Positions 16,501 through 24,722 of a DNA stretch of 38,528 nt are shown here, in pieces. A program made the translations under genes and the position numbers. Under the pieces are notes generated by a model that worked only from the letters and a program-made list of their open reading frames with translations, did not search any database and was not told where the DNA came from. Source of the DNA: a virus. The stretch's first letter is position 1; the number at the start of each line of letters is the position of its first letter. The stretch is taken from IMG/VR virus record IMGVR_UViG_3300009428_000020, positions 1 through 38,528 of that record, one strand, 5' to 3'.

Positions 16501-19500
16501 TAGTTACCGCACCAAGCCCTACTTGGGCCAAGGCAGGCCCGTTATTCACCCCATCAATTTCATACATGATGTCAGTAAAGAACTGCTGCCTTTCTTGAGT
16601 ATTTTCAAAGCGTGCATAAGTAACCAAGGCATCTAGGGTATGCTGCCGAGCACCCCCAATTTCTACCATAGTGGCAATAGCTTCCTGCTGTGCTTGGTTT
16701 AATTTCTTTTGTACGCCATTTTCATCTAAGCCCGCATCAAAGCCAGCAATAATCGCATCAATCGCTGCTCTGAATTCGGGAGTAAACGTCATTTCTTCTA
16801 ACTCACGAATAACGTCTAGCTGATAACGGGTGTCTGTGTCGATGCCCATACCTTGAGCTACAGCTACCTTAAATAATCGTTGGCTTTTGCTAGAAGGATT
16901 TACTACATCCACCTCCGTAAGCCACTCTTTTTTGGTGACCATGTGACGAACGTATTTATCCGTTTGTGGATTTAACACGTTAGACTTATTGTTAGTGCGT
17001 TGTTGCTTGGTTACAACGGGGGTTAAATAAAACTCTTGGTCTTCTTCAGGACTGTACCATCCCCAAAAGTTATCGATGCCTCTTTCAATACCTCTGTTGC
17101 GTGCTTCTATAGAATTTACATTACGACGGAGCGCAGGCTTGTCTTCGGTAGGACGAACAATGCCTGCAACTGCATCTACTGTAGATCGGTCAAGCACATT
17201 AGAAATTTGTGCCATATCAACACGAGGCGCCCAAGCCTCTTTACCATACTTATCGTAAGCTTCAGCCTGTTTGGCTGGTATACGGGTTACGCCGTTTTTA
17301 ACAATTTTTTGTACGAAATCTGCAGCTACATCAGCTGGAGGAGTATCTCCACTTTCTATGAAGAAAAGTTTATTGAGGAAACTTTGACTGCCTTTACTAC
17401 TAGATACTATGGTTTGTAACCAGTCGCTGTCTGGGTTAACTGAAACAAAATTCTGAGGTTGTTTTAGTACAGACGTATTAGCTCCCAAAAGTTTCTTTTT
17501 ATTTTCTTCGTTAAGAGGAAAAGCCAAAGAAACTGTATTGTGCTGTTTCTCTACTACAATATCGCTATGCGTAAGCACTGCTAAGATATGCTGGCCCAGG
17601 CTCAGCTCTAATTTTACTTGAGTATCCTCTGGTGCCCCTCGATGCGCTTTAAGTCCTGCTGCTTGTGCAGCACGCTTACCCAAATCAGGAACAACTTGGT
17701 TACTCCTCGTACCTATATTTTTAAGCTCTTCGTAAATGGAGTTAGGAAGATGGCCTTCCTTATCTATGTTTAACATCTTTTTAACTTGTTTGCGGGCATG
17801 TAGTTCCATCGTACTACCGTTTTCACCCAAGTAAGTAAAGGCAGCTAAAGCCATAGCAGTAATGTCGTTTTCACTCACTTCGCCTGTAGTTTCGTCAATT
17901 AAAAATTTAGCTACATCTTCATAGCGGTATAGGTCGCTTTTCTTACCCTGCTCTATACTCTGCTTAAAGGCCTTCTTAAACTCTTCGTGAAAACGTAAGA
18001 AGGTAAAAAAAGCATCGCCTTGCTGGGGTGTGCCATTCTCATCGGAAACCAGAAAATCGCCTAGTCGGTTTACATCTACATCACCTTCAGGCGTAAAAAG
18101 AGATGTAATAAAATTTTTGACGGCCGTAAGCGGGTTTAGCGCTTTACTGGTTAGACTACCTTTCTTACGCACAAAATACTCTTTAACCAGATTGGCCGCC
18201 TTAAAGTCTTCTTGTGGAATGGTCCCTGAACGCTTAGGTGACGTTTCGACCTGCTCTTCTACAGATGAGTCTGTAGTTTGGTTTTCAGCCGATTCAATAG
18301 GCGAATCAGCAGATACAACGGTTTCAGTTGTTACTGGGGCTTGCTCAAGTGTACTAGACTCTGCAACAGTATTTTCTTGAGTAGGTTGACTAGAGGTATT
18401 TGGCGTACTGACTGGGACTGCTTGCGACTCAACTGGCGCTTTAGGCTTCTCAGCGGGTTTATCCGCCTGTTGTGGCGGGTTGGGTGCAGGGGCCTTGGTG
18501 CTTACCCAATCCCCTACTGTGCTGGTGCGAAACTTAGGGTCACTCTGCTCTACTAACCAAATTTGTTCCTCTAACGTCGTGCGTTTAGAGCTTTCCGCTG
18601 TTGCTTTGTCATAGGCCACTTTGGCCATATCAATTAATTCTATCTGATAGTTAACTGCAGCATTAAACGCCTCTTCCGCTTCAGAGAATTCTGAAGGGAA
18701 ATCTACGCCCCAAATATCCATCAGCTGTTTGGCTTCGTATGCAGCACGAGGGGATGGCATATAAGAATCCAGCGTAAACTTGGCTTGGCGCCTCATCCAT
18801 GTTTTGACTAACCCAGCTATTTTCTTTTTGCCTTCTGCAGGGTCAACTACGGAAAACAAATCCTGTTCAGTTATAACCTTAATACGTTTTTCATGCTCTA
18901 CTCTATTATCAAACTCTTTTTGTGTAACAGGAAAGTCCCTAGCGGCCTCCTCCTCTTCACTCAAAGCCTTATTTAAAAGTCTATTGTATATGTCAATAAC
19001 GTCGTCATTATTTGTACCTACAGCAATACGCATGCTGTCTACTTGCCTACCCAGTGTACTTAATCTCTCGCTGTCCCGTGCCATCTCCCGAGCATCCGCT
19101 AATGCTTCGTTAGCAGTGGTTCCCACATCCATTGATCGCGCACTTAGTTCCGTAAACCGGTCCAACAGGGCTTTGTACTCCTCGTTTATCTTTGTATATG
19201 CGCCTCTCAGTTTAGCCAAGGCTTCATCGGTAAAACCCTTTGCGATTTCCTTGGCCTCTTTAGAGGAGGTAGTCGGGGCTGTCACACTTTTCTGCGCCAA
19301 CTTAGCCGGTTCTGTACTTTTTTCTGCGGCAGGCTGAGCCGATTGAGCAGCCTTATTCGGCTCACTAGACTTTGGTGCTGGAGTGTCTTTAGATTTTTGT
19401 GCTCTTTCCTGTAACGAAGATGTATTGGTTTCCTGGGTAGGAGTCGCAACATCGGCAACTGCCTCTGAAGACTTATTAATATAATCTCCGCTAACAATGT

Positions 19501-22066
19501 CTGCTTCAACCGCAGTTACTATTTTGCCTGTATTGGTTTTGAACTGTAATTGCGTGATAGGGGCAGAAGGACTTCCGCCTACCTGCTCCACTTTACCGGT
19601 GAATGTGGCTTTAAAGTCTAGAGGGTTTCTACCGCCGTAATTTAATGTAACAACTTTTCCTTTATTAACTTCGGCAATTTTAGTATTTCTAGCGTTATAT
19701 TGAGCGACCAGTTCAGGGGTGTTAAGTCCGCCTTTTACAGCTTCAGGGATTACTATCTCTGATGGCGCCTCTACGGTTTCCGCCTGCACCTGCGGTGCTG
19801 CTTCAACCGTCGGCTCTGCCGAAGCGGTTGGAGTAGTAGCGGCAGTTTCAGTAGGTGTAACTTCAGGGGTGCTTTGTGTCGTTGGTTGAGTGCCCTTGAC
19901 TAAACCAATAGCACTACCGACTTGCTTACCCGCAGAAGTAAGCACAGCTTTTTCTGTAGATAACACATCAACCATTTTCTGAGTGGCTGCTTTGCCCTTG
20001 TCAGACTTGTACGCAACCCAACCGCCATGATCTTTCCCTTTAGGAATTTTATCGCTGATACTCCATTCTTTCGTGGCCGAATCCATTTTTACAAACTGGG
20101 GTTTACCCGTAGATTCAACTAGGTTTTGCGCCTCAGATACGGCTGCTAACTTCTTATCGCGGTTAACGTAAAAAGCGCGTAACTTCTCTAATTCGGTTTC
20201 TGCTGTAGCTGTGTCACCGTCAGACAGCGCAATAGAAGCATCTTGGACATACTGTGAAACACCTTTAAAGCCTTCCCCACCATTGAGCACTTCGCTATTA
20301 ACTTGTTTTAGCGTCTTATTGGCGTTATTAGCTTGCTTAACCTTTTCAAGGTCTTTACGGGTTTGTTGAACGGCACCTACATAATCACGCTCTTCTTGTG
20401 CTAATACTTGTGATTGACCTAAACGGGAGAGGTCTTCGTCGGAAAACTCGTCGGGGGTGCGCATCGCCAGTTTAAGTACACGTTCCTTCTCTTCCGTAAC
20501 CTCTTCTGCTGATTCTGCCGTTTCAATCTTTTCAAGCATTGTCTCCTTTTCTTCAGGTGCCGGTGCGGCTTCTTTTGCTAAACGATTGTTAATCACTTCA
20601 GCACTAGAACGGGTAGCTTTTAGTGCGTTATTGGCTATGCCTAAGTCACGCTTTAATGTGGCTTTCGCTGCTTCATCGGTTTCCTCGGCGAGACTGTTCT
20701 CCAAAGAAGCAATATGTTCTTCTTGGGCTTTAAGAATGCGATTGGAACGTGCACGGATATCTTCAGCAGAACGGGGAGCTTCTTCACCTTCAGCTAAACG
20801 ACGCTCACGATCGGTACTGATAACGTCATTAGCCTGCATGGCGTGAATGGGGCTGTAGGATTCTTTATCTTCTGGGTTTAGTAAGGGAGACTCGTCGCCC
20901 GTAGTAATGGCGCTAACAATATTCTCGCGGCTTTTTTCGGTATTAAGATCAGGACTAACCACTTGCTCAGCAGCAGGGCCGTCTTGAGCTGCATCGGCAA
21001 GCTCATTAGCTACGCCCTTCATAACACCTATACCACCACCGGTGGTTGCACCGCCTAATAAGCCAAGACCAATAGACTCACCTAAGCCTTCAGTAAGCTC
21101 TTGGGACTCGTCTACAGACTGAACAGCGACGTTACCGATAACATTACCCGTACCCTCTTCAAGTACCTCTTGGGCACCTTCAGCTGCACCGCCGACTACT
21201 GTACTGCCGATAACACCCATACCGGATTTCTTGCCAGCACCTGCTAAGGTCTTCTCTAAGACATCGCCGCCGGGTACAACTTTCTGGGTAACCAGGCTAG
21301 CTAAGGTAGCCGTAGCTAAAGCAGCACGCGTTCTATTAGTGGCAATCTGTTTCTTGGCTTCTTCGCGCCCTACAACTTGGGCGAGCTTACGAAACTCAGG
21401 ATTAGCGTCCCAAACATCGTCGCCTAGGCCTATCAGGCTGTCATACGTACCACTGGCGACATCGGCACCGTGTAGCGCGGATGAACCAATTGCACCACCA
21501 CGACCAGCGGCAGTAGCCGCTGCTGTAGCACTGGTAACACCACGTAAAGCATTAACGCCTTTTGCCGCGGCTCCAACACCTTTACCGATAGCACCGCCTG
21601 CAGCTAGATTGGGGAGTTGTTCAACGATGAAATTGGAGAATAGTCGGGGGTTATCTATTGTTGCCCATATTGCAGCATTCGCTTTACCTAAGGTGCCGTC
21701 GGCATTACGAATATCTTCTGCCCGCCTACCTTCCCAAAAAGGAGTAAGCAGGCCTTTTCTCTCGTTGTACCATTCTCTATTTTCTTGGCCGGTATTGCGC
21801 AACCAGTTATCCATATCGCCGGTTACTGCGCCCTGAATGGTACCTGCTCCCTCTAAAATCGCACTAAAGCCCGCCCCTAGGCTTGCTAAGGTATCTCCCA
21901 TTTGGTAGCTAGGGTCTCTTTTACGGCGTGCAATATGATCCAACATTTCCTTTTTGCGTTGGGATTTTGCGGCTAGCCTGCCTTTGCTAATGGCTGCACG
22001 TAAAGCCAATTTATTATTAAAATTAGGGTCAAAAGGGGTAATTTCAGAATAGTCGTCGTTTGCCAT
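10544..22066 (-). CDS. Giant N4-type virion RNA polymerase / ejection polyprotein with zincin domain, 3,840 aa
   Basis: One unbroken gene from ATG 22066. Layout: Gly/Ala-rich, potentially membrane-active region (about 155-345); helical region; Pro/Thr linker (about 725-775); second Pro/Gln/Ser/Thr linker (about 1195-1275); RNA-polymerase module (about 1276-2372); linker (2373-2409); HExxH zincin with H2523, E2524, H2527 and possible third ligand E2579; long helical C-terminus whose last 200 residues resemble a large-polyvalent-protein domain. Polymerase motifs: T1686-x3-R1690 followed by NPQ (DxxGR-like), motif A D1838 (YEIDGVNNG), motif B R1922-x3-K1926-x7-F1934-G1935, motif C H2212-D2213 (NVHDAAGTG). 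T7 motif B spacing is matched exactly. N4's polymerase is about 3,500 aa with a core of about 1,100 aa. Inferred role: injected with the DNA to transcribe early genes. The peptidase role is unknown. Confidence 0.88.
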   Translation of the reverse strand: MANDDYSEITPFDPNFNNKLALRAAISKGRLAAKSQRKKEMLDHIARRKRDPSYQMGDTLASLGAGFSAILEGAGTIQGAVTGDMDNWLRNTGQENREWYNERKGLLTPFWEGRRAEDIRNADGTLGKANAAIWATIDNPRLFSNFIVEQLPNLAAGGAIGKGVGAAAKGVNALRGVTSATAAATAAGRGGAIGSSALHGADVASGTYDSLIGLGDDVWDANPEFRKLAQVVGREEAKKQIATNRTRAALATATLASLVTQKVVPGGDVLEKTLAGAGKKSGMGVIGSTVVGGAAEGAQEVLEEGTGNVIGNVAVQSVDESQELTEGLGESIGLGLLGGATTGGGIGVMKGVANELADAAQDGPAAEQVVSPDLNTEKSRENIVSAITTGDESPLLNPEDKESYSPIHAMQANDVISTDRERRLAEGEEAPRSAEDIRARSNRILKAQEEHIASLENSLAEETDEAAKATLKRDLGIANNALKATRSSAEVINNRLAKEAAPAPEEKETMLEKIETAESAEEVTEEKERVLKLAMRTPDEFSDEDLSRLGQSQVLAQEERDYVGAVQQTRKDLEKVKQANNANKTLKQVNSEVLNGGEGFKGVSQYVQDASIALSDGDTATAETELEKLRAFYVNRDKKLAAVSEAQNLVESTGKPQFVKMDSATKEWSISDKIPKGKDHGGWVAYKSDKGKAATQKMVDVLSTEKAVLTSAGKQVGSAIGLVKGTQPTTQSTPEVTPTETAATTPTASAEPTVEAAPQVQAETVEAPSEIVIPEAVKGGLNTPELVAQYNARNTKIAEVNKGKVVTLNYGGRNPLDFKATFTGKVEQVGGSPSAPITQLQFKTNTGKIVTAVEADIVSGDYINKSSEAVADVATPTQETNTSSLQERAQKSKDTPAPKSSEPNKAAQSAQPAAEKSTEPAKLAQKSVTAPTTSSKEAKEIAKGFTDEALAKLRGAYTKINEEYKALLDRFTELSARSMDVGTTANEALADAREMARDSERLSTLGRQVDSMRIAVGTNNDDVIDIYNRLLNKALSEEEEAARDFPVTQKEFDNRVEHEKRIKVITEQDLFSVVDPAEGKKKIAGLVKTWMRRQAKFTLDSYMPSPRAAYEAKQLMDIWGVDFPSEFSEAEEAFNAAVNYQIELIDMAKVAYDKATAESSKRTTLEEQIWLVEQSDPKFRTSTVGDWVSTKAPAPNPPQQADKPAEKPKAPVESQAVPVSTPNTSSQPTQENTVAESSTLEQAPVTTETVVSADSPIESAENQTTDSSVEEQVETSPKRSGTIPQEDFKAANLVKEYFVRKKGSLTSKALNPLTAVKNFITSLFTPEGDVDVNRLGDFLVSDENGTPQQGDAFFTFLRFHEEFKKAFKQSIEQGKKSDLYRYEDVAKFLIDETTGEVSENDITAMALAAFTYLGENGSTMELHARKQVKKMLNIDKEGHLPNSIYEELKNIGTRSNQVVPDLGKRAAQAAGLKAHRGAPEDTQVKLELSLGQHILAVLTHSDIVVEKQHNTVSLAFPLNEENKKKLLGANTSVLKQPQNFVSVNPDSDWLQTIVSSSKGSQSFLNKLFFIESGDTPPADVAADFVQKIVKNGVTRIPAKQAEAYDKYGKEAWAPRVDMAQISNVLDRSTVDAVAGIVRPTEDKPALRRNVNSIEARNRGIERGIDNFWGWYSPEEDQEFYLTPVVTKQQRTNNKSNVLNPQTDKYVRHMVTKKEWLTEVDVVNPSSKSQRLFKVAVAQGMGIDTDTRYQLDVIRELEEMTFTPEFRAAIDAIIAGFDAGLDENGVQKKLNQAQQEAIATMVEIGGARQHTLDALVTYARFENTQERQQFFTDIMYEIDGVNNGPALAQVGLGAVTIEQAEAFGFFGDGNDSSIADRKAQNKKDLYEQVAESMVNNTGLLAVEESQRAHAVLSIVGSDPKSTRSFVKQPLTALIFGSGLNKAINSMGASFLETFYDKYEKALQEGNYATAESLINNLNKVADPSGKTQLVRVPRNPWNLDLSSTEEAAILKAFSNSIGVAMKDTLNNRFESFLSTRNTLNQVAQAAWARYNAAYEFLVKDFYKKGIKDGSIPSKKYHKEKSAPKIDVALQALPPETVKRIEDILSPLQPTMHTPLSRLSGDISAGIYLGKHAYTTAVGTEAEHAYASAAVPGVPGKLIKVGQQSPTSKKYYTTTGKRIALTEPGAGPVIGATHATESAIMTLTVAEQPVLNVHDAAGTGVGQMVDTATTLNRNTFRMLAGYSLPMEMTSALNRSFLAGDKLSGQYEGLSEAINSATIKVWEFNPNTFKFKEANVPITKEMEGAWTKEAAEATVSKLKFLQEVTVVDQYAFPPIDKNGEGAGSYVVTEQDKKNLAAEQKRIEGFLETRFVENTNSDALAAVPPIADKDDATESTPVPTRVTPEQAETNTEWGRVGTPGVPSDPDLVKLVETIAQRKGNAKQLARQAAKQVGKTNAYLGKLLQTLSTHVSEQIPVKYITPQSEFNSRDKGLKTARGWYSIDPGGDSVNIKSPDFVHSGITGELLAHELTHAAVAHTIADWEEGKKLSPENKAIIDDLNGLYNIVKDGTQNGEFKEALKDLHEFISWGMTNPAFQKHMAGIQVEGQIVENTTGRFQEMATALKRFVKLLVDLVLPNTKKNAETRTALELTIHNTFQLLGQSARPEGKAQKARRFKMESNDARTFTSAQVLDALGKTQATPHSAKRVEQLQGILSSVVYAVYGAEGPIKAEIANNSPATAEEVYLHAKATGHTPFSSLVSARLQLSHQEEFVLESLEIAIRGSLQNSAVRRKELMSIYDQARKNPDIKAKLSKDEYAAIFSTTGAKGNSADYLSRFAAAAMVYSPLTQILNDQKKAIDSRTRRGMNLAESLKLFIDKMVAYLNRLMTRTYAGESASVSIIRMVTDLATAENRRKSAIYSSRSPISDLADATGEKLATAVREGIKKTTESAFFTKSGSTLVQTAGMAVNIVASEQVEDFVKALDKVRNRMVTGRLGIGMDLVNEAKGETEENSWRYQLLNAADAAQRSVMKTLDNTATLVKNRFLRKMSEQESSSLTDVFVRTDAQALLGLYDLSQIEQMLTDPALLEKEILNTVNAFKGVAGNRDIDYYLTSAKALAYHMATNKVIVPSLMMNTHNIAFKANTKSKLSRSRAVYGDSVATALEPLISLYALKYTPMPVRQIGSQILRDEINREDKGNGVELLLLLHREMQVSAKKHLFDGNPVSMIKGYIKDINDPYIDVIGEDAAKHDYMIDSGYEMVGKLDKAANDFTLENRNLYRIKDRALAETVSGSLSTAAKKSRGHALNSGSQVNIVDGEVNPFAKIMNKKSTDKIDAGIAAMFKNGEAFDPTKVKETYTVPIIDHKGDAVNYRYMMSLDTKRALLNPTNQVDKIMGTIAASTLNKVQTPITNKRGIDAIYEEYQQKFAKEPNAFIQFGPESPDPEIRDRYNTLPDEAKAYIRQKFGTDTIRIHNQSYSMMFGYRKFTLASLFDTIPEERDLMTKLFVGLAENLIPTIRNGKVVPLGKQAALRMSQGGAMWDEAVKIIKDALVIKTGFTLMGNELSNASVLMLVGAPVNYIAKKKVEAYGFTMDYLEHERELFHLNQQLAIGTNTVLDMDKKPITADAARQRIIQLNTEIENSPVKDLMDDGMYSTLVEDISQEEDPYSYSSKLARWSDEKTAKLPPWVKSGAKRLFLTHDTTLYKVMNKATTFSDFTSRYVMYEYLTKEAKKPMSKEAALREARKAFVSYNVPTHKGIQYANDKGLLWFTKYYVRIQTVIVQLVKRNPARAVGVLALGDYVFNVSDILDSSVVDHWPVNVGSGALQLPEAVAEILPVNALTEILGIGE

Positions 22067-22085
22067 TAATCTCAGCCATTGCGGT

Positions 22086-22123
22086 AAAAGTAAACCTACC
22101 CTATCGAGAGTGGGTTTACTTTT
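22086..22123 (-). terminator. Strong hairpin just before the giant polymerase gene
   Basis: Arms 22086-22099 and 22110-22123 pair over 14 bp with one G-T and a 10-base loop; the outer arms are AAAAG...CTTTT, so a U-run ends the stem in either direction. On minus it lies after the stop of the preceding ejection-protein gene and only 20 nt upstream of the giant gene start. It probably lowers read-through into the giant gene, or is an RNA-processing site. The rest of the gap (22124-22207) holds smaller imperfect repeats only. Confidence 0.65.
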
Positions 22124-22207
22124 CTGAGATTTTTGCTGAAAGAAGCCTTTAACGGCCTTACCCTAAACGGTAAAAATCACTACCTAAAAGAAAGGAATAA
22201 AGTCCAG

Positions 22208-24055
22208 TTAGGGACGAGGCGGATTACGCCCCCAATAATGGTTGCCCCAGTGTTGTTTGCCAGGCGAAGCGTCGGGCTGAGGCTCTCCAGTCGTAACCAC
22301 CGGCTTCATCTTACCTGCCGCTATATGCGTATTTAAGGACGTAATAGCCATTCCAAGTTGACCTCTACCAGCACTTTGATTTAGCATCGCGTGGTCTTCT
22401 ATAGCGCGTAAGTCCGTTTGGTACTCTAAATACTTACGATAACTGGGAGCAATGTCCTCAGCTACTTTTTCAAATGCGTCAGTAATACTGATATTTTTAT
22501 TAAAGTAATCCGAGTGTACGAGATTCATTGCTCTGTCAAGATGCTCTTCTCTAAACGCTATGTGTTCCGTTACGGTGTCGCCGTTAGTATTTTTGAAAGT
22601 GATGGGGATTCCCTGCCCTAAAGCCTGCGCACTGAGGGTATCGTACTCTTTACGCGCTTTAGGGCTGCCCATCTCTCTGTAAAACATCGCATCATTGCCC
22701 GTTGCTTCCCACAAATCATTACTGTCATTGCGCTTTGCGCCTTTTTCCATTAACTCCGTGTAGGTTCTGTTTATAACGGCTTGGTTACTCTCATTGGAGT
22801 TTCTTGGCGTAAAATAGGTATTGTTTTTGTAACTAACATAATCTCTATCCAGCTGTGTCAAGTTTCGATTATATTCTCTGGTGGCATACACGTTACCATC
22901 TTGGATGAGTGTGCCCCTAACCGCGTTTTTAATTTCCGATACCTCTGTAGAGTTGGGCCTAATGTCTTCATGCCCCTCTGGCCCAATTGTTGACAAAACA
23001 GGCGACATAAGGGTTTTTTCAACTTCCGACAATGACGAAAACTCAGTTTCACTCATTATAGTGTTCAGTTCTTTTACAACTTGCTGCGCTTTGAGCATGC
23101 CTACAGGTGTTTTGTCTGTAAGTAGCTCGTCCAGTCCTGTCCATGACCCATTATTAAAAGAAATGCCTTTATTTGATAAAATTTTAGAGCCACTAATAAC
23201 TGTGCTTAAAGTGGCATTACTACGTTGATTGTGAGCAGCTTTTTCACCTGATGCGTGATTTATCGCTGCATTACCCAAATGCTTTGTCTGAGAATCGACC
23301 AGTGTTTGGGCCTCTCTTCGTAGCGTGTTATTGGTTTCGGCCGCATTTTTCTTATCTGTTTGATCTTTATCTTGTTGCGCTTCCCTATGCGCGGCTAAAA
23401 TTGAGGTTTGGCCCATTTTACTAAATTCATCACCGTACTTTTCTACTAAAGCGTCGCCGCCGGGGTAGTCACCCTTTTGATAAAGGGCTTTAGCCTCTTC
23501 GGCATAAGTACCGTAATCTCTGGACAATCCGGCCACTTCAGCAGCATGAGTACTGGCTTGGTGATCATTGCCCCATTTCTGCATATCGGCAACTTTACCC
23601 CCAAAATGCTCTTTATTGCCGTTCAGGTAATTAAGGCCTTTATCCAAACCTTCAGATGCGACTATAGATTTAAACTGCTCTTCATAAGGTTTACGGAGAA
23701 TACCTTGCTGTGTTTCATTAAAGGCATTGTCAGCTGTAAAAGCCGACTGCAAAGCAGTCTCATGCTTATCTAAACCATCACGGTATACAGACTGATCAAA
23801 GTTGTTATTCTTTCCCTGCGTTAGCTGCTCAAGCCCTGCACGGGTAGCATCGGTACCGACAGTATCTAAAGTCTGATTAGCAATGAAGTTTTTTAACTGA
23901 TCAGTATTTTCTTGCTGTTGCTCTGTGTCTTTAGAGCTAGCCAAATCAGTTAGACTTTGCAAACCTAAAGCCGTCTGAGCGTTGCTACTAACTAGCAGAT
24001 CGTTAGCAGTATCTGAACTAACAGCATTTACATTTTTCCAAGTGATCGCGCTCAT
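22208..24055 (-). CDS. Presumed ejection / internal virion protein, 615 aa
   Basis: ATG 24055 with AAGGAA six bases upstream. The start SAITWKNVNAVSSDTANDLL, followed by helical Gln/Asn/Ala-rich sequence, resembles the second internal virion protein of many podoviruses (T7 gp15-like by position; from memory such proteins often start with a Trp-Lys-Asn-Val segment). No catalytic motif is visible. It lies between a short internal-protein-like gene and the giant polymerase, as T7 gp14-gp15-gp16 do. Proposed role: part of the trans-envelope tube that leads DNA and the giant protein into the cell. Confidence 0.65.
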   Translation of the reverse strand: MSAITWKNVNAVSSDTANDLLVSSNAQTALGLQSLTDLASSKDTEQQQENTDQLKNFIANQTLDTVGTDATRAGLEQLTQGKNNNFDQSVYRDGLDKHETALQSAFTADNAFNETQQGILRKPYEEQFKSIVASEGLDKGLNYLNGNKEHFGGKVADMQKWGNDHQASTHAAEVAGLSRDYGTYAEEAKALYQKGDYPGGDALVEKYGDEFSKMGQTSILAAHREAQQDKDQTDKKNAAETNNTLRREAQTLVDSQTKHLGNAAINHASGEKAAHNQRSNATLSTVISGSKILSNKGISFNNGSWTGLDELLTDKTPVGMLKAQQVVKELNTIMSETEFSSLSEVEKTLMSPVLSTIGPEGHEDIRPNSTEVSEIKNAVRGTLIQDGNVYATREYNRNLTQLDRDYVSYKNNTYFTPRNSNESNQAVINRTYTELMEKGAKRNDSNDLWEATGNDAMFYREMGSPKARKEYDTLSAQALGQGIPITFKNTNGDTVTEHIAFREEHLDRAMNLVHSDYFNKNISITDAFEKVAEDIAPSYRKYLEYQTDLRAIEDHAMLNQSAGRGQLGMAITSLNTHIAAGKMKPVVTTGEPQPDASPGKQHWGNHYWGRNPPRP

Positions 24056-24064
24056 ACGTATTCC

Positions 24065-24688
24065 TTAAATAGTGCCTTGTACGCCATATTTTGCTAAGTG
24101 ATCTGCCGTAGTCAATGAATTAGCTCTTTGTTCATCAGTCAGTAAACTTCGACCATAAGTATGCCGCCGTTCTATTTCAGCATTGGTAGTTTTGGCAGAG
24201 TTTGCCAAATTAGCTTGAGTCAGTCCTTTCATAAAATCTAGCTCGTCCCGTGCTATTTTATTGCCCTGCATGCCATTGTAAGCCGAAAACAGCCCCGCAC
24301 CCGCCTGAAGGCCAGAAGCCAATAAACCCCAATCAAATTGGTTTTTTGTATCTGGAGAATCGAATAAAGAAGGTTTGCGTTTGGCCGCATCTACCCCCCA
24401 CTCTCCCGTTTCTAAGTTAAAATTGCCCAAACCAAGATCGGAGTTTTCAAATTGATTTGTGTCAAAGTTAAGCTGCTTTGAAAAGCCAAGGTCTGGGTTT
24501 TCAAACCCACCAGTATTCAAGTTAAAGGTCTTTCCGAGGCCAAAATCTGAGCTTTCCCATATACCTGTATTTAGATTAAAGCGTTTTTGTAGCCCCACTC
24601 CTGAAGGAGCTCTGGGATCTTGGCCAAGGGATTTCAGACTCTCTAATCTGCGGGCAGAAAGCCCCGTAGAGTCGTATGTAGTTGACAT
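24065..24688 (-). CDS. Presumed small internal virion protein with tandem repeats, 207 aa
   Basis: ATG 24688 with GAGG upstream. Residues 36-97 are four tandem copies of an 18-residue F-N-L-[ND]-T-x-x-[FW]-E-x-x-D-[FL]-G-[LF] motif, the last partial. Then comes a hydrophobic Ala/Gly-rich segment (about 117-137), then a helical region (DELDFMKGLTQANLANSAKT) typical of small phage ejection proteins in the T7 gp14 position. It is followed nine bases later by the next ejection-protein gene. The hydrophobic segment suits insertion into the host outer membrane; function is inferred from position. Confidence 0.6.
   Translation of the reverse strand: MSTTYDSTGLSARRLESLKSLGQDPRAPSGVGLQKRFNLNTGIWESSDFGLGKTFNLNTGGFENPDLGFSKQLNFDTNQFENSDLGLGNFNLETGEWGVDAAKRKPSLFDSPDTKNQFDWGLLASGLQAGAGLFSAYNGMQGNKIARDELDFMKGLTQANLANSAKTTNAEIERRHTYGRSLLTDEQRANSLTTADHLAKYGVQGTI
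24398..24583 (-). repeat. 18-residue tandem repeats within the internal virion protein
   Basis: Units at residues 36-53, 54-71, 72-88 and 89-97 (partial) repeat F-N-L-N-T-G and D-[LF]-G-[LF]. The amino-acid pattern is well kept while some positions differ, indicating old duplications under selection. Confidence 0.75.
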
Positions 24689-24722
24689 AGTGGTACCTCA
24701 AGTAAGCGTTAGAAGGAGTGTC

